DNA of 64,000 nt from Thiomicrorhabdus heinhorstiae (GTDB taxonomy: Bacteria > Pseudomonadota > Gammaproteobacteria > Thiomicrospirales > Thiomicrospiraceae), in assembly GCF_013391765.2 (NCBI RefSeq), contig NZ_JACBGI020000007.1, forward strand, positions 1 through 64,000, in the 5' to 3' direction. How positions within the stretch are numbered: the first letter of the stretch is position 1; every line of letters starts with the position of its first letter. Below, in pieces: positions 9,815 to 20,200 of this stretch. Below the pieces are notes generated by a model that was given only the letters and a program-made list of their open reading frames with translations, was not told where the DNA came from and searched no databases. The translations under genes were made by a program, and so were the position numbers.

Positions 9815-11263
9815 CTAGTGAACAGTGCAAACCATACATGGGTCAAACGAACGCACGATATGCTGAACATTGACAGGATCAGTCTCTCCATCGTACAGCG
9901 GAGTGTTTTCCAAAGCTTTTTCTAGAGCGCCGGGCGTGTTTTGTTGATCTCTCGGGGAGAAATTCCAAGTGGTCGGGGCGATGATCTGGTAACTGTAAAT
10001 TCGGTTGTTTTTGACTTCCAGCCAGTGACCGAGACTACCGCGGGCCGCTTCGATCAATCCTACGCCGCGCTGGTGAACAATGTCGCCCGGTTCGGTGAAA
10101 AAATGGCCGGTCTCTGAAAACCCCTGCTGCAACCAGGATTCCACCTGTACGGTCAGTTTAACCAGTTCAAGCGTTCGCGCCAGAATTCGTGAATAAACGC
10201 AGCTGCCGTAGCGTTGCATCAGGTTGAGAATCAATGGTTGCTTTGCCATCACTTGGCGGGCCAGCGAACCGGTTTCGGCGACTTCTCCTTTTAAGCGCGG
10301 AGCTTTGCACCAGCTGTAGGCATCCGGGTTGTCCAGATGAGGCGTTTGAGCCTGATGCCAAGGCGACGAATGGAGATCACCCTGATAGTTGGCATGACTG
10401 ATGTCTTCCTGAATATGTGATGGATTCAGGAGCTGGAACTCGCCGTTGCGATAGACTCCAGAGGGGATCAGCCGTTGCCCGTCGGATTCGGGAAAGCTGC
10501 CGTAACTCATTAGCAAAGCATCGCTTTTACCCAGTTCGTGCAATGCCAGATCGGCGGCGATGGAGAGGAACAGTCCGAGATCGGAATCAGCGTGCTGCTG
10601 TTGCCAGCTTTGCAAATCCGTTTCGTTTTCCAGAGATAGGAAGTTTTCCAGCCGGTCATGGAGCAGAACGGTTTCCAGAAAATGGCGCAGCTTCTGCGCG
10701 TAGAGCAACATTTGCATGACTTCCGCATCGTTGAGCGATCGGCTGCAACCGCCGGGTTGAATGGCAAGGGTATGCGGCCAGTGGCCGGCAAGAGTCCCCA
10801 TCATCTTCAACCAGTGGCTGCGCGCCTCTATTGCTCGGGCAGAGGAAAGTCCCTGCATGGCTTTGAAGCGTTTCTGACTTTCGGCAAACCATGGACGATC
10901 TTTGTAGATTCCTCGCGCAAAGTCGGGCATGAAAAACAGATAAAAGTGCGTCAGCAGATCGGCGGCGTTCTCGTTGGCGAGCATTAAATTGATCGCTCTC
11001 TGACCGTTTTCCGGCGGTGTGATGCCATAAATCTGGCTCAATGCCTGGGCAGCCGCGACCGATTGAGAAACCGAACAGATGCCGCAAATTCGGGGGGCGT
11101 ACACTAGAGCATCGCTCGGTGGACGGCCTTGCAGCATGCTTTCAAAGCCTCTGAAAAGCGTGGAGTTCACGCGTGCGGAAGTCACTTTCTGTGCTTCGAT
11201 TTCCAACTGAACTTCCAGATCGCCTTCAACCCGGTTAAAGGGCCCGACAAGAATCCGGCTCAT
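9815..11263 (-). CDS. hoxC: Regulatory [NiFe] hydrogenase large subunit
   Basis: This subunit (HoxC/HupV) carries the Ni-Fe site of an H2-sensing hydrogenase. The L1 motif is RICGICSVSQ, with C60 and C63. The L2 motif DPCMVCTVH ends the protein exactly at the histidine (482 aa), so there is no C-terminal peptide for an endoprotease to remove, as is known for sensor hydrogenases. Ile62 and Phe110 occupy the gas-channel positions that are Val and Leu in O2-sensitive enzymes. No Tat partner signal is found on the small subunit, so the complex is cytoplasmic. The start overlaps hoxB by 4 bases. Its neighbour hoxJ supports a signalling rather than an energy-conserving role. Confidence 0.92.
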   Translation of the reverse strand: MSRILVGPFNRVEGDLEVQLEIEAQKVTSARVNSTLFRGFESMLQGRPPSDALVYAPRICGICSVSQSVAAAQALSQIYGITPPENGQRAINLMLANENAADLLTHFYLFFMPDFARGIYKDRPWFAESQKRFKAMQGLSSARAIEARSHWLKMMGTLAGHWPHTLAIQPGGCSRSLNDAEVMQMLLYAQKLRHFLETVLLHDRLENFLSLENETDLQSWQQQHADSDLGLFLSIAADLALHELGKSDALLMSYGSFPESDGQRLIPSGVYRNGEFQLLNPSHIQEDISHANYQGDLHSSPWHQAQTPHLDNPDAYSWCKAPRLKGEVAETGSLARQVMAKQPLILNLMQRYGSCVYSRILARTLELVKLTVQVESWLQQGFSETGHFFTEPGDIVHQRGVGLIEAARGSLGHWLEVKNNRIYSYQIIAPTTWNFSPRDQQNTPGALEKALENTPLYDGETDPVNVQHIVRSFDPCMVCTVH

Positions 11264-12258
11264 AGTTTTTTCCTTTTGATTTCCGGGCTGATTTCAATGC
11301 GCTCGGCCGTTGCGTTGACTTTTAAGCGTTTCGGAGTGGCGGATTTTGCCAGAGTCGAGAGTGCAATGAACCAGGCTTTCGGCATATCGCTGGGCAATCC
11401 GACGGGAATATTACCGATTTTTGGTGTTTCCTGATAGGAGTGATTGAGGTGACCGAAATCCGGGGAGGTGCAATCCACACAGGGGTAACCGCCTTTGGTG
11501 CAGGAGCCGTTGCCGTTCCAGGGACGTTCGTTGCAGTCGGCATGCGCGACTGTGCCGACGCATCCCATATGTTCCATCATGCAGCCGAGATCGGAGGGTT
11601 TGACGGCGCTGGCCTTGTATTCGTAATATTCGTTTCTGGAACAGCCGTGATGCACCAGTTTATCGGCGTAGAAACGGGGGCGGTTGTAAGGATCAAGGTG
11701 TTCGGTTTTCAATTTCTGGAAACGGATTAGGCCGATGGTTTCGGCGACCCAGCCGGGATGAACCGGACATCCTGAAATGTTGATCACCGGCAGTCCGGCT
11801 CGACTTTTGAAGTTTGCCGGTAACAGGCTTCCGGCGAAATTCTGGTCGTATTGCAGCCCGGTTGCCTCGACGGTATTGGGCGGTGACGCCGTGATACCGC
11901 CGAAGGCGGCGCAGGTGCCGATGGCGAGAACATAATCGGCTTTTTCGCTCAAACGCTCGATCAACTCCTTGGCAGGTGTTTCGGTTCCGGCAAGCATATG
12001 AAAGCGTCCGCTGCCGTTCGGTCCCATGATAACCGACCCTTCAAGGCAAAAAATATCCAGTTTGATTTCGTCTTTCAACACGGCGTCGAGCATCGCCTGA
12101 GTTTCCGAACCGCTGTGTTCGGTCAGAGAGGGATGCCAGAGCCAATTGAGTTGCATGGATCGGGACCATTCGATCAGATCCATCTCTTCCAGACCGAGAA
12201 ATGAGAGGGTGCAGCCGCTACAGCCGCCGGATTGGAACCAGAGAATATTCATGCTCAA
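11260..12258 (-). CDS. hoxB: Regulatory [NiFe] hydrogenase small subunit
   Basis: HoxB/HupU carries the Fe-S clusters that pass electrons between the Ni-Fe site in HoxC and the sensor kinase. The proximal-cluster ligands begin at C13 and C16 (QSGGCSGCT). Further ligands include GTCAAFGG, SGCPVHPG and the Cys-rich C-terminal part near CTKGGYPCVDC. The protein starts directly at the first beta strand and has no twin-arginine signal peptide, unlike membrane-bound uptake enzymes. Length is 332 residues. It overlaps hoxJ upstream and hoxC downstream by 4 bases each. Confidence 0.92.
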   Translation of the reverse strand: MSMNILWFQSGGCSGCTLSFLGLEEMDLIEWSRSMQLNWLWHPSLTEHSGSETQAMLDAVLKDEIKLDIFCLEGSVIMGPNGSGRFHMLAGTETPAKELIERLSEKADYVLAIGTCAAFGGITASPPNTVEATGLQYDQNFAGSLLPANFKSRAGLPVINISGCPVHPGWVAETIGLIRFQKLKTEHLDPYNRPRFYADKLVHHGCSRNEYYEYKASAVKPSDLGCMMEHMGCVGTVAHADCNERPWNGNGSCTKGGYPCVDCTSPDFGHLNHSYQETPKIGNIPVGLPSDMPKAWFIALSTLAKSATPKRLKVNATAERIEISPEIKRKKL

Positions 12259-13622
12259 GCCTCCTGGGCGTGATCGGAAGTCAGGGTTTGGATTTCTTCG
12301 CTATCGGCTAGGTTTTCGTCGCCGGGAAGCAGGATCTGGAAAGCGGCGCCGCCTTCCGGCCGGTTCCAGACATTGAGTTCGCCGTGCATGGATTGGATGA
12401 GTTGATGGCTGATGCTTAATCCCAAGCCGGTTCCTTCGCCGACATCCTTGTCGGTAAAGAAAGGGTCGAAAATTCGTTCGAGCTGTTCTTCCGGGATGCC
12501 GGGCCCGTTGTCTTCAATCAGAATTTCCACCCATTGCTGTTTTTTGTCGAGATGAACCGCGATCTGTTTGTTGAGTGGATCTGCAATTTTTTTGCTGCTC
12601 AGGGCGTCGAAAGCGTTTTGTACGATATTGATCACGACCTGTTGCAATGCTTGCGGATTACCGTGAATCCAGAGGTTCTCGGAAGCGGAAAAGGTGATGG
12701 TCGGCGAAGTGAGTTCCTTGCTGTTGGCCTGCACCCAATTCGTAGCGGTTTTCAGAATCGGTTTGATTTCGATGAGCTGGTTGGCTTTCTCCGAATGCGG
12801 CTGGCTGAAGGTTTTCAGGCTTTTGACGATATCGGCGATGTGCTTTAACGCTTGCTGCGAATCGGCAAACAGATCCGGGGTGTCTTCAAGAATCTCTTCA
12901 ATCTCTTCGTTTGACGCACGAACAAAGGGTCTGACTTCGTCAAAATAGCTCTTTAACGACCATAGGTTGCCTTTCAATACGCTGATCGGGGTATTTAGCT
13001 CATGCGCCACACCGGATACCAGACGCCCGAGTGCAGCCATTTTTTCCGAGTGCACCATCTTTTCTTTGGTTTGGGCCAGTTCCTGGTGGGCTTTCTTGAG
13101 AGCCTCATAAGCCGTTAGCAGCTCTCCGATCGGCCTTGCGACGATCACTTTTCCTTTGAAGTCGCACTGATCCGGGTTCAGACAGCTGCAACTCATACTG
13201 ATCGGGATGTTACCATGCAGAGTGTGTAGGCTGCCTTGTAAGTCCTGCAGACTGATGCCCTGCTTCAGTAGACTGTCTTTGATCGGTTGAGGTGTTTGAA
13301 CGAAATCGAGTATCGAGTGGTGAATGACGCTGTCTTCGTTCAGGCCGGTTAATTCCAGAAAGGCGGGATTAACCTGCGTAATATTGTGTTCGTTGTCGAT
13401 GACGATCAGCAAATCCGACATGGAGGAAACGATGCCGGAGATAAACTGGTGGGCCTGGTTAAGCGCCAGATTTTTTTCTTCGATTTCAGTCTGGTATTGC
13501 AGGGATTGGGTATAAGCCTCTTCCATTGCCTGTAAAACTTCCAGCCATTCACCTTCTTCGAAGGGAGAGGGTGCCGAAGACTTCAGGGATTCCGAATGAG
13601 CAGCTTGAACCAACTTTGTCAT
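12255..13622 (-). CDS. hoxJ: H2-signalling PAS histidine kinase (HoxJ/HupT type)
   Basis: This is a soluble histidine kinase expected to receive the H2 signal from HoxBC. There is no membrane segment. A coiled region precedes a PAS domain at about residues 60-165. The phosphoacceptor is H207 in GVAHELNTP, with N box NIVQNAFDA and G box GTGLGLSISHQL. The end of the PAS domain holds three close cysteines (C145, C147, C153), which could bind a metal or cluster or respond to redox; I do not know this in characterised HoxJ proteins. The partner NtrC-type regulator (HoxA/HupR) is not in the window. It begins 4 bases after hypF and overlaps hoxB. Confidence 0.88.
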   Translation of the reverse strand: MTKLVQAAHSESLKSSAPSPFEEGEWLEVLQAMEEAYTQSLQYQTEIEEKNLALNQAHQFISGIVSSMSDLLIVIDNEHNITQVNPAFLELTGLNEDSVIHHSILDFVQTPQPIKDSLLKQGISLQDLQGSLHTLHGNIPISMSCSCLNPDQCDFKGKVIVARPIGELLTAYEALKKAHQELAQTKEKMVHSEKMAALGRLVSGVAHELNTPISVLKGNLWSLKSYFDEVRPFVRASNEEIEEILEDTPDLFADSQQALKHIADIVKSLKTFSQPHSEKANQLIEIKPILKTATNWVQANSKELTSPTITFSASENLWIHGNPQALQQVVINIVQNAFDALSSKKIADPLNKQIAVHLDKKQQWVEILIEDNGPGIPEEQLERIFDPFFTDKDVGEGTGLGLSISHQLIQSMHGELNVWNRPEGGAAFQILLPGDENLADSEEIQTLTSDHAQEA

Positions 13623-13626
13623 GGAC

Positions 13627-16074
13627 TTATCCTAACACAGATTTACTCTGTTGCGCAGCGAGCGCACACAGCTGTCCGACCGCAATGGATTGGTCGTTTG
13701 CAGGCAGTCTCCGGTGGGTTAATAAAGTGATTTCCGGCGGTGTCATTTGCCTGAAAATCCAGATCAGCCAGCCATTTTGGCAAACGCCTCCGCTCAGAGC
13801 GATCAGTTCGAAAGGATGAGTGTTGCGCAACAGCAGGGCACTCTTGAGCAGAGCTTTGACCAGACCGAGATGGAAACGGGCCGAAACCTGGCTGGCGGAT
13901 AGATGCTGATTCAAGTCTTTCAGTATTTGAGAAAGCAGAGATGCCGTGTCCAGAAGTTGCCGTCCGCTTTGCGGATCGGTTTCGACTTGCAGGACGTAGG
14001 CGTTTTCCCACTCTTGGCGGAGTAATTTTTCACTTAGCAGGCTTTCAAGCTGCATGGCGGCTTCGCCTTCGTAACTCATGCCGTCAAAACAGAGGTCGCA
14101 AACCGCTGCGACTGCGTCGAACAGACGGCCTGTCGACGAAGAAAGAGGACTGTTGAGCCCGGATTTTGACATGGAATCCAGTAAACCGGTCGGTTTAGCC
14201 TGCAGTTGCCGTAGACTCTGCACTTGCGGATAGCGCTGGATCAGGTTTCCCAAAGAGTCTTGAGTGCGAACGAGTGCATACAGATTCCTCCAGGGTTCTT
14301 TATTTGCTTTGTCTCCGCCTAGTAGCGGACGGGGAGCGAGATTGCCCAGACGAATGAAATGATCGTAGGTTCCGTAAAGAATTTCTCCGCCCCAAAATGT
14401 ACCGTCTTCTCCGAATCCTAATCCGTCCAGAATAATTCCTAAAACTGGCGGAGAACCCAGTGGAATAGCGTTCTCAAACAGGCAGGCGTTCAGGTGGGCA
14501 TGATGATGCTGAATTTCGGTTAGAGTCGCTGCCGGAGCATGTTTTTCCCTGTAGCGGAGGATTGCTTCTTTAACATAATACCCAGGATGTTTGTCGGTGA
14601 TAATGTGCTCAGGTTTGAGTTGGTAAAGTTGTTGTAAATCCTGCAATGCCTCGCCGTAAGCTGTTTGGATATCGAAATTTTCCATGTCGCCGAGAAAATG
14701 CAAAAGAGTGATTTCGTTGCCTTTCTGAAAGGCGATGCTGTTTTTCAAATCGCCTCCTGATGCTAGGGTATTTAAAGAAGGAAAGCCTTCCGGCATCGTG
14801 AAGCGCAACGGGGCAAAACCGCGTGATTGGCGCAGGGCTTCGCAGTCATTTCCCTCAACCGAAGTTTTCATTACCGAATCTTCAAGACGGCGGATGATCG
14901 GGCGGTTGTGGGTCAATACTGCATCGGCGAGCTGAATAAGTTCGGCTTCCTTATCATCCCGGTAGATCTGCGGATGTCCGCTCAAATTGGCGGAGGTAAA
15001 AACCAGGAGTCTGTCGGGACAGGTCTTCGCCCATGTTGACATCAACATACTGTGTAAGGGGGTATTCGGAAGCATAATTCCCAAGCGTGACTGGTTCGGG
15101 GCAACCAGTTCCGATAGTTCGGAGGGGGGTAATTTTCCCAGTTTCGGCAAAAGGACAATCGGGGCTTGCGTCGAAGTCAGTCTCTCTTCGGCCGCTTTAC
15201 TGACCTTTGCATAGCGTTTAACAACATCCATATCCGAAGCCATTAACGCAAAAGGCTTTTGAGGGCGGGATTTTCTTTGCCGAAGTGTTCGGCAAGCGGA
15301 GTCGTTGCCAGCATCACAGACCAGATGAAAACCTCCCAGCCCCTTGATTGCAAGGATCAGTCCTTTTGCCAGATAGTGGCAGACCTGTTCGATCATACGC
15401 CAGTTATCCGGTTGCGATAGGCCGTTTTCCTGCGTATGTGATGTTTCCGAGCTTGGATGGAATTGCGTTAATCTCAGCTGAGGGCCGCAGGCAGGACATG
15501 CGTTCGGTTGAGCATGGAAGCGTCGATCAGACGGGTTTTGATATTCCCTTTGGCAGACGGGACACATATTAAAACCGGCCATGCTTGTATATTCGCGATC
15601 GTACGGCATCGATCGGATAATCGAGTAACGGGGGCCGCAGTGAGTACAGTTGGTGAAGGGGTAGCCGTAACGACGGTTTTCGGGGTCAAAAACGTCCCGC
15701 AGGCAGGCGGAGCAGGTGGCGGCATCGGACAAAACGGCAGTTTGCATAAGTCCGGAACGGCTTTTTTGGATCGTAAAGTCGCTGCAAGCTTTTAGTTCGG
15801 CAAGTTCGCTGTGCGCAGCGTTTGGGTCGATCCATTCCCAGAGTACCCGGTCAACCTGTGCGAGAGCAGGAGCTTGTCCTCTGAGTGCTTCAACAAATTG
15901 CTTCTCGGCTTCGGGGTTGTTTTCTCTGTTAATTTTGAGAAGTATTTCCACGCCGGAAGCATTGTTCAGAACCCAGCCGTTATGACCAAACTGCTTGGCT
16001 AGCTGCCAGACAAATGGACGAAATCCGACTCCTTGAACCACTCCGGTAACGGTAATTTGCGCATAGGCATTCAT
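13627..16074 (-). CDS. hypF: Carbamoyltransferase HypF, [NiFe] hydrogenase maturation
   Basis: HypF makes the thiocarboxamide on HypE that becomes the CN ligands of the Ni-Fe site. Domain order is canonical over 815 residues. The N-terminal acylphosphatase domain has VQGVGFRPF. Two zinc-finger regions follow (CSACLRDVF, CTHCGPRY, CPVCQREY, CPACGPQ). A YrdC-like domain spans roughly residues 210-390, and the C-terminal Kae1-like carbamoyltransferase has HHHAH. It is followed directly by hoxJ, so a maturation gene is co-transcribed with the sensor. No other hyp gene is present in the window, so hypABCDE must lie elsewhere. Confidence 0.95.
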   Translation of the reverse strand: MNAYAQITVTGVVQGVGFRPFVWQLAKQFGHNGWVLNNASGVEILLKINRENNPEAEKQFVEALRGQAPALAQVDRVLWEWIDPNAAHSELAELKACSDFTIQKSRSGLMQTAVLSDAATCSACLRDVFDPENRRYGYPFTNCTHCGPRYSIIRSMPYDREYTSMAGFNMCPVCQREYQNPSDRRFHAQPNACPACGPQLRLTQFHPSSETSHTQENGLSQPDNWRMIEQVCHYLAKGLILAIKGLGGFHLVCDAGNDSACRTLRQRKSRPQKPFALMASDMDVVKRYAKVSKAAEERLTSTQAPIVLLPKLGKLPPSELSELVAPNQSRLGIMLPNTPLHSMLMSTWAKTCPDRLLVFTSANLSGHPQIYRDDKEAELIQLADAVLTHNRPIIRRLEDSVMKTSVEGNDCEALRQSRGFAPLRFTMPEGFPSLNTLASGGDLKNSIAFQKGNEITLLHFLGDMENFDIQTAYGEALQDLQQLYQLKPEHIITDKHPGYYVKEAILRYREKHAPAATLTEIQHHHAHLNACLFENAIPLGSPPVLGIILDGLGFGEDGTFWGGEILYGTYDHFIRLGNLAPRPLLGGDKANKEPWRNLYALVRTQDSLGNLIQRYPQVQSLRQLQAKPTGLLDSMSKSGLNSPLSSSTGRLFDAVAAVCDLCFDGMSYEGEAAMQLESLLSEKLLRQEWENAYVLQVETDPQSGRQLLDTASLLSQILKDLNQHLSASQVSARFHLGLVKALLKSALLLRNTHPFELIALSGGVCQNGWLIWIFRQMTPPEITLLTHRRLPANDQSIAVGQLCALAAQQSKSVLG

Positions 16075-16094
16075 TCACTCTTGTCCTGCCGACA

Positions 16095-16706
16095 CTATTG
16101 CCGGGTATTTTGCATGGCTTCAATCATGCCTTTCACCGCTTGGGATTTTTCATCCTGTTGCAGATTTTCCGGAAGTTGTTCAATCAATTGCAATGCCGCC
16201 GGGATATTGTTCATCTGAACCAGAATTGCCAGCTCGACCAGCATGACTTCATCATCGCGCGGATGCTTCTGTCGAAAGACCTCGACCAGCTCCATTGCCA
16301 TGTCGAACTGTTCGGAACTCAGCAGTAACTCAACCTGTTTCTGCAACAGGCTCAGGCGGTGCTGAGCTTCCGTCAGAACATGTGGTTCAATCAGGCGTTC
16401 AAATTGCTGTTTGTCCAGCAAACCTTTGGCCTGGGCAACGATCTGTTTCTGGTGAAAAATTTTAATATCCGGAATGGATTCGACTTTACAATGTTCCAGA
16501 ATAGGTTCGATTTCCTGATCTTCGACATCCACAACCGCAATATGTAGGCGTTCTTCGTACTCGGGTGCAAGTTCGGTTAATGTCTGCAGAACGCTATCAC
16601 ATGGCACACATCCTTTTGCGGTGAAAAACACGGCTACCGGCGTATGCCAGGAGCTGGTTAAAACCGCCACATCAAAGTCTTTTACGGGTATTTTTTTCAG
16701 GCTCAT
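16095..16706 (-). CDS. Thioredoxin-domain protein with TPR-like C-terminus (CnoX/YbbN-like)
   Basis: The first ~105 residues are a thioredoxin fold (VAVFFTAKGCVPCDSV) with a CVPC motif at C33-C36, so it could be redox active. The C-terminal ~95 residues are helical and resemble the TPR part of YbbN/CnoX chaperedoxins (LLLSSEQFDMAMELVEVF). At 203 residues it is shorter than E. coli CnoX (about 284). It is the first gene of the hydrogenase-sensor operon, 20 bases before hypF. A role in assembling or protecting the hydrogenase is possible, as HyaE/HoxO-type thioredoxin-fold proteins do, but sequence alone does not show this. Confidence 0.75.
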   Translation of the reverse strand: MSLKKIPVKDFDVAVLTSSWHTPVAVFFTAKGCVPCDSVLQTLTELAPEYEERLHIAVVDVEDQEIEPILEHCKVESIPDIKIFHQKQIVAQAKGLLDKQQFERLIEPHVLTEAQHRLSLLQKQVELLLSSEQFDMAMELVEVFRQKHPRDDEVMLVELAILVQMNNIPAALQLIEQLPENLQQDEKSQAVKGMIEAMQNTRQ

Positions 16707-17290
16707 AATCCATATAGCTCTTATGGTTTTTTAAAATGGTTACAAGATTATAAATAGGATGATTTGAGATAACCAGTTCATAAGAAATCGCTAATTTATG
16801 ATGTCTTTATCAACCATAAAAACTTCCCGCTTTCAGAACGGATTCTATGTTTGGAATTTCCAATGGAGATGGAAGGAAATTTACCTTGTTTCAATAGATA
16901 TTAAGTAATTTCATTAGTAGAGAAAATATCTGAATGGAGCAGGGGAATCGAGTATTTTTTCTTGCTCTATGGCAAGGTTTCTAATCTGGATTTTCGGTTG
17001 TTGTTTTCCCTTTTTTTCCTTTTAAAGTTAACCTTGTTTGATCCGTTTCTGGTGTCGGGGGTTTGTCTTTGTGAATTTCATCACGACTTTTTCAGCAGTT
17101 TTGCAGTTTGTCCATAAAGTTGGCTTATAAGTAAAGCTTCGAGTCTCTGTATATAAGTAATTGATGTTGAAGATTTTGTTGATCGATATATTCCGCAGAA
17201 AATGATGCAGCCATTGGTAATTTATATGAATGTCCTCTCGGTTCTGGGGTAAGCTGGAACTATTGCCTTTATTGTGACGAATACTTGCCT
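16707..17290. other. 584-base divergent intergenic region
   Basis: This AT-rich region separates the hydrogenase-sensor operon (minus) from the hybrid kinase operon (plus). It contains a probable sigma-70 promoter for the minus-strand operon near 16747-16775 and a short palindrome, TTGGAA-T-TTCCAA, at 16851-16863. I see no convincing open frame, tRNA or sigma-54 GG/GC element (which would be expected if HoxA controlled this operon). No strong promoter for the plus-strand kinase could be fixed. Confidence 0.6.
16747..16775 (-). promoter_or_regulatory. Possible sigma-70 promoter of the hydrogenase-sensor operon
   Basis: On the minus strand a perfect -10 (TATAAT, 16752-16747) lies 41 bases before the thioredoxin/TPR start. 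The hexamer 17 bases upstream, TGGTTA (16775-16770), is a poor -35, so activation by a regulator is plausible. Confidence 0.4.
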
Positions 17291-20200
17291 ATGCGCCGCT
17301 TTTTCTCCCCAAAACTCTCGATTGTCTCTCTGGTTTTTATCGCCTTCAGTTTCAGTATTATCCTGTCGGTTTTTATTGTCGATACGTTGCTGTTTTCCGA
17401 CCGTTCCAAAAGTGCGGCTCTGGATGAAGGAAAGCACGAGCTTTTGCTGCATGAGAGCGTTTTTCAGCAGTTTTTTACCGAAAGTAGTAATTCATTAAAG
17501 GCTTTGCAAAATTCGGCGAGTTTTCACCGTTATCTGAACGGTCAGTCTTCGGATATCAAAAGTGTCTTTTTGGCGTTGATCAACAGTAACTCGCAGATGA
17601 TGCAGCTGCGTTATATCGATAAAAACGGTGTCGAACGCCTGAGAACCGAACGCTTGAGATTTCCGGGAGAAACCCCGGCGTGGATAGACGGGGCCGATTT
17701 ACAGAATAAGGCACACCGATATTATTTTTCCGAGTCAAAGAACCGACCTCTAAATAAAGTCTGGTTTTCGGAACTGGATCTGAATATCGAACATGGTGAG
17801 GTCGAAGTGCCGTTCCGGCCGACGGTGCGGGCTATGTTGCCGTTGGAGAAAAACGGCCAGTTCGACGGTATTTTGATTATCAACTATTTTGCACAGTTTC
17901 TGCTGGATTCTCTGAAAGATGCCTGGGTTTTCGAGCACACCTTAGTCGACTCCAAAGGTTATACCTTGGTGTATGACAAGGATATGAGCAAAAACTGGGG
18001 GCGCTATCTTGAGCCGAAATTTAATTTTCAAGAGGCTTTTCCCGACAACTGGAAGGCCGTTTTGGAAAATTCTTTTTTCCGTGGCGAGGATTTCGTTGCC
18101 AAGCGCTTCGATCTCCCTATGTCGGATCCTCTGACTTTAATTCTGAAGATCAAACCCAGCTATCTTGAAGAGGTGAAGGCCAGTCGGGAAAAAGAGTTTT
18201 TGCTTGATTCCCTGATTGTATTCGTGCTCGCCCTGATCGCATCGGTGTTTGTCGACCGGCTCTTTAAGCAGCTGCAAACCAAGGTGTTTGGTTTTGACCG
18301 GCAGATTCGTATGGCGTCCAAAGCGGCGAAGCTCGGTTTTTGGGAACTGGATTTGAAAGAGAATGTTTTCACTTTTGACGATACCTATTACGAATTATTG
18401 GGAGCCACTGCCGAGCAGATGGGAGGCAATAAACAGTCTTTCGAAAGTTTCTTGAGTACCGTACCCGAAGATCAGCAGAACTTTATTATCGGCCTGCGCC
18501 GCGAGATGGAAAAAAACCATGAGAATTATTCCAAGCAGGTTGAGAACGATTCGATTCTTCCTGACGGAAGCGTGATGACCGTGTTGGCAAGCTATACGGT
18601 GATCTATCAAAACGGTGAACCTCTGTATTGCTACGGTGTTAGTCACGATATCACCGACGTCAAAAAGAAAGATAAAGAGATTCTCAGCTATAACCGCCAG
18701 ATGCAGACGGCAGCCGAAGCGGCGAATTTGGGCTTCTGGAGATTTGACATTGAAACGCTGAACTTCGCGGTGGATGAGTCGTGGTTGAAAATGATGAAAT
18801 TCGATCTTGCCGAGAGTAATGGCGTGTATAGTTGGGATGAGTTGCTGGAGCATTTTCTCCCGCCTTCAGAACACCGCTTGATCGAAGCAAAATTGTCGGA
18901 AATTTTCCTCAAGCATCATCAGTTCCAGGATAGTTTCGAATTAAGGATGATCGATAATGAAGGCCAGGTTCGTTATTTTAATGACTACTATCTGGTGCGC
19001 TATAATGATCAGGGCCTGCCTACCGAAGTACTTGGGGTCTCTCAGGATATTACCCTGGATAAGAAGACCCATGAAGAGATTCTGGCCAGTCGTCGCCAAT
19101 TGAGCGATGCGCAGAAAATCGCCAAGATGGGCAGCTGGTATCTGGATTTGGAAAACGGCGAATTGCAGTGGTCGGATGAAATTTACCGGATTTTTGAATT
19201 AGACCCGCAAGATTTCTCGCCCTCCTACGAAGCATTCTTGCAGAAAATTCACCCGGACGATCGCGAATCGGTCAATAAAACCTTTAAGGAGTCTTTGCAG
19301 AATAAGACTTTCTATCAGATCGAGCACCGGCTGCTGATGAATGACGGGCGGATAAAATATGTTCTGGAGAGAGGAAATAATCTCTTTAATGAGCACGGCG
19401 AACCCGTCGAGTCGCAAGGGACGGTTCAAGATATTACCGAAGCCAAGCTGATGCAACAGAGCTTGGTTGAGGCCAAGGAGAAGGCCGAGGAAGCGAATAA
19501 GGCAAAAGGTCTCTTCCTCGCCAATATGTCGCATGAAATCCGTACCCCTTTGAACGGTATTATCGGTTTGACGCGCCTGACTCTGGATACGAACCTGTCT
19601 CCGGTTCAGAAGGATTATCTGCTTAAATCGCAGAAAGCTTCCAAAGCGTTGTTGACGATTATTAACGATATTCTGGATTATTCAAAAATCGAGTCCGGCA
19701 AATTTGAATTGGAGAAAGTGCCTTTCGAAATCAACGAGGTCTTGTCGAATGCTTCGGATCTGTTCTCCTACCGGGCACAGGAGAAAAAGCTCTATTTTAT
19801 TTTCCATATTGATTCCGATATTCCGCATATCCTGGTCGGTGATCCTCTGAGACTTTCGCAAATAGTCAACAATCTGGTCGGCAATGCCATCAAATTTACC
19901 GAAAACGGCGGGATTGAGGTACAGATTCACCTATTGGAAAAAACCGATAGTCAACTGAGTCTGGAATTTGTGGTCAAAGACACCGGGATCGGTATGACCG
20001 CTTCTCAGGTCGAAAATCTGTTCCAGCCTTTTGTTCAAGCAGACAGCTCCAATACCCGCAAATACGGCGGCACCGGGCTGGGTCTGGTAATCAGCAAGCA
20101 ATTGATCGAAAGTATGGGCGGCAGTATTTCGGTGAATAGCCGCTATGGTGAGGGCAGTGAGTTCCGCTTTACCATCGATGTGGGCTATGACTCTGCTGCT

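Noticed and set aside
16707-16860. Sigma-54 promoter for the hydrogenase-sensor operon
   Set aside because: No TGGCAC-N5-TTGC or GG-N10-GC element seen upstream of the first gene; a TATAAT box is the better candidate.
16851-16863. Palindrome TTGGAA-T-TTCCAA in the kinase/hydrogenase gap as an operator
   Set aside because: Single copy, not next to a mapped promoter; length is within chance expectation.
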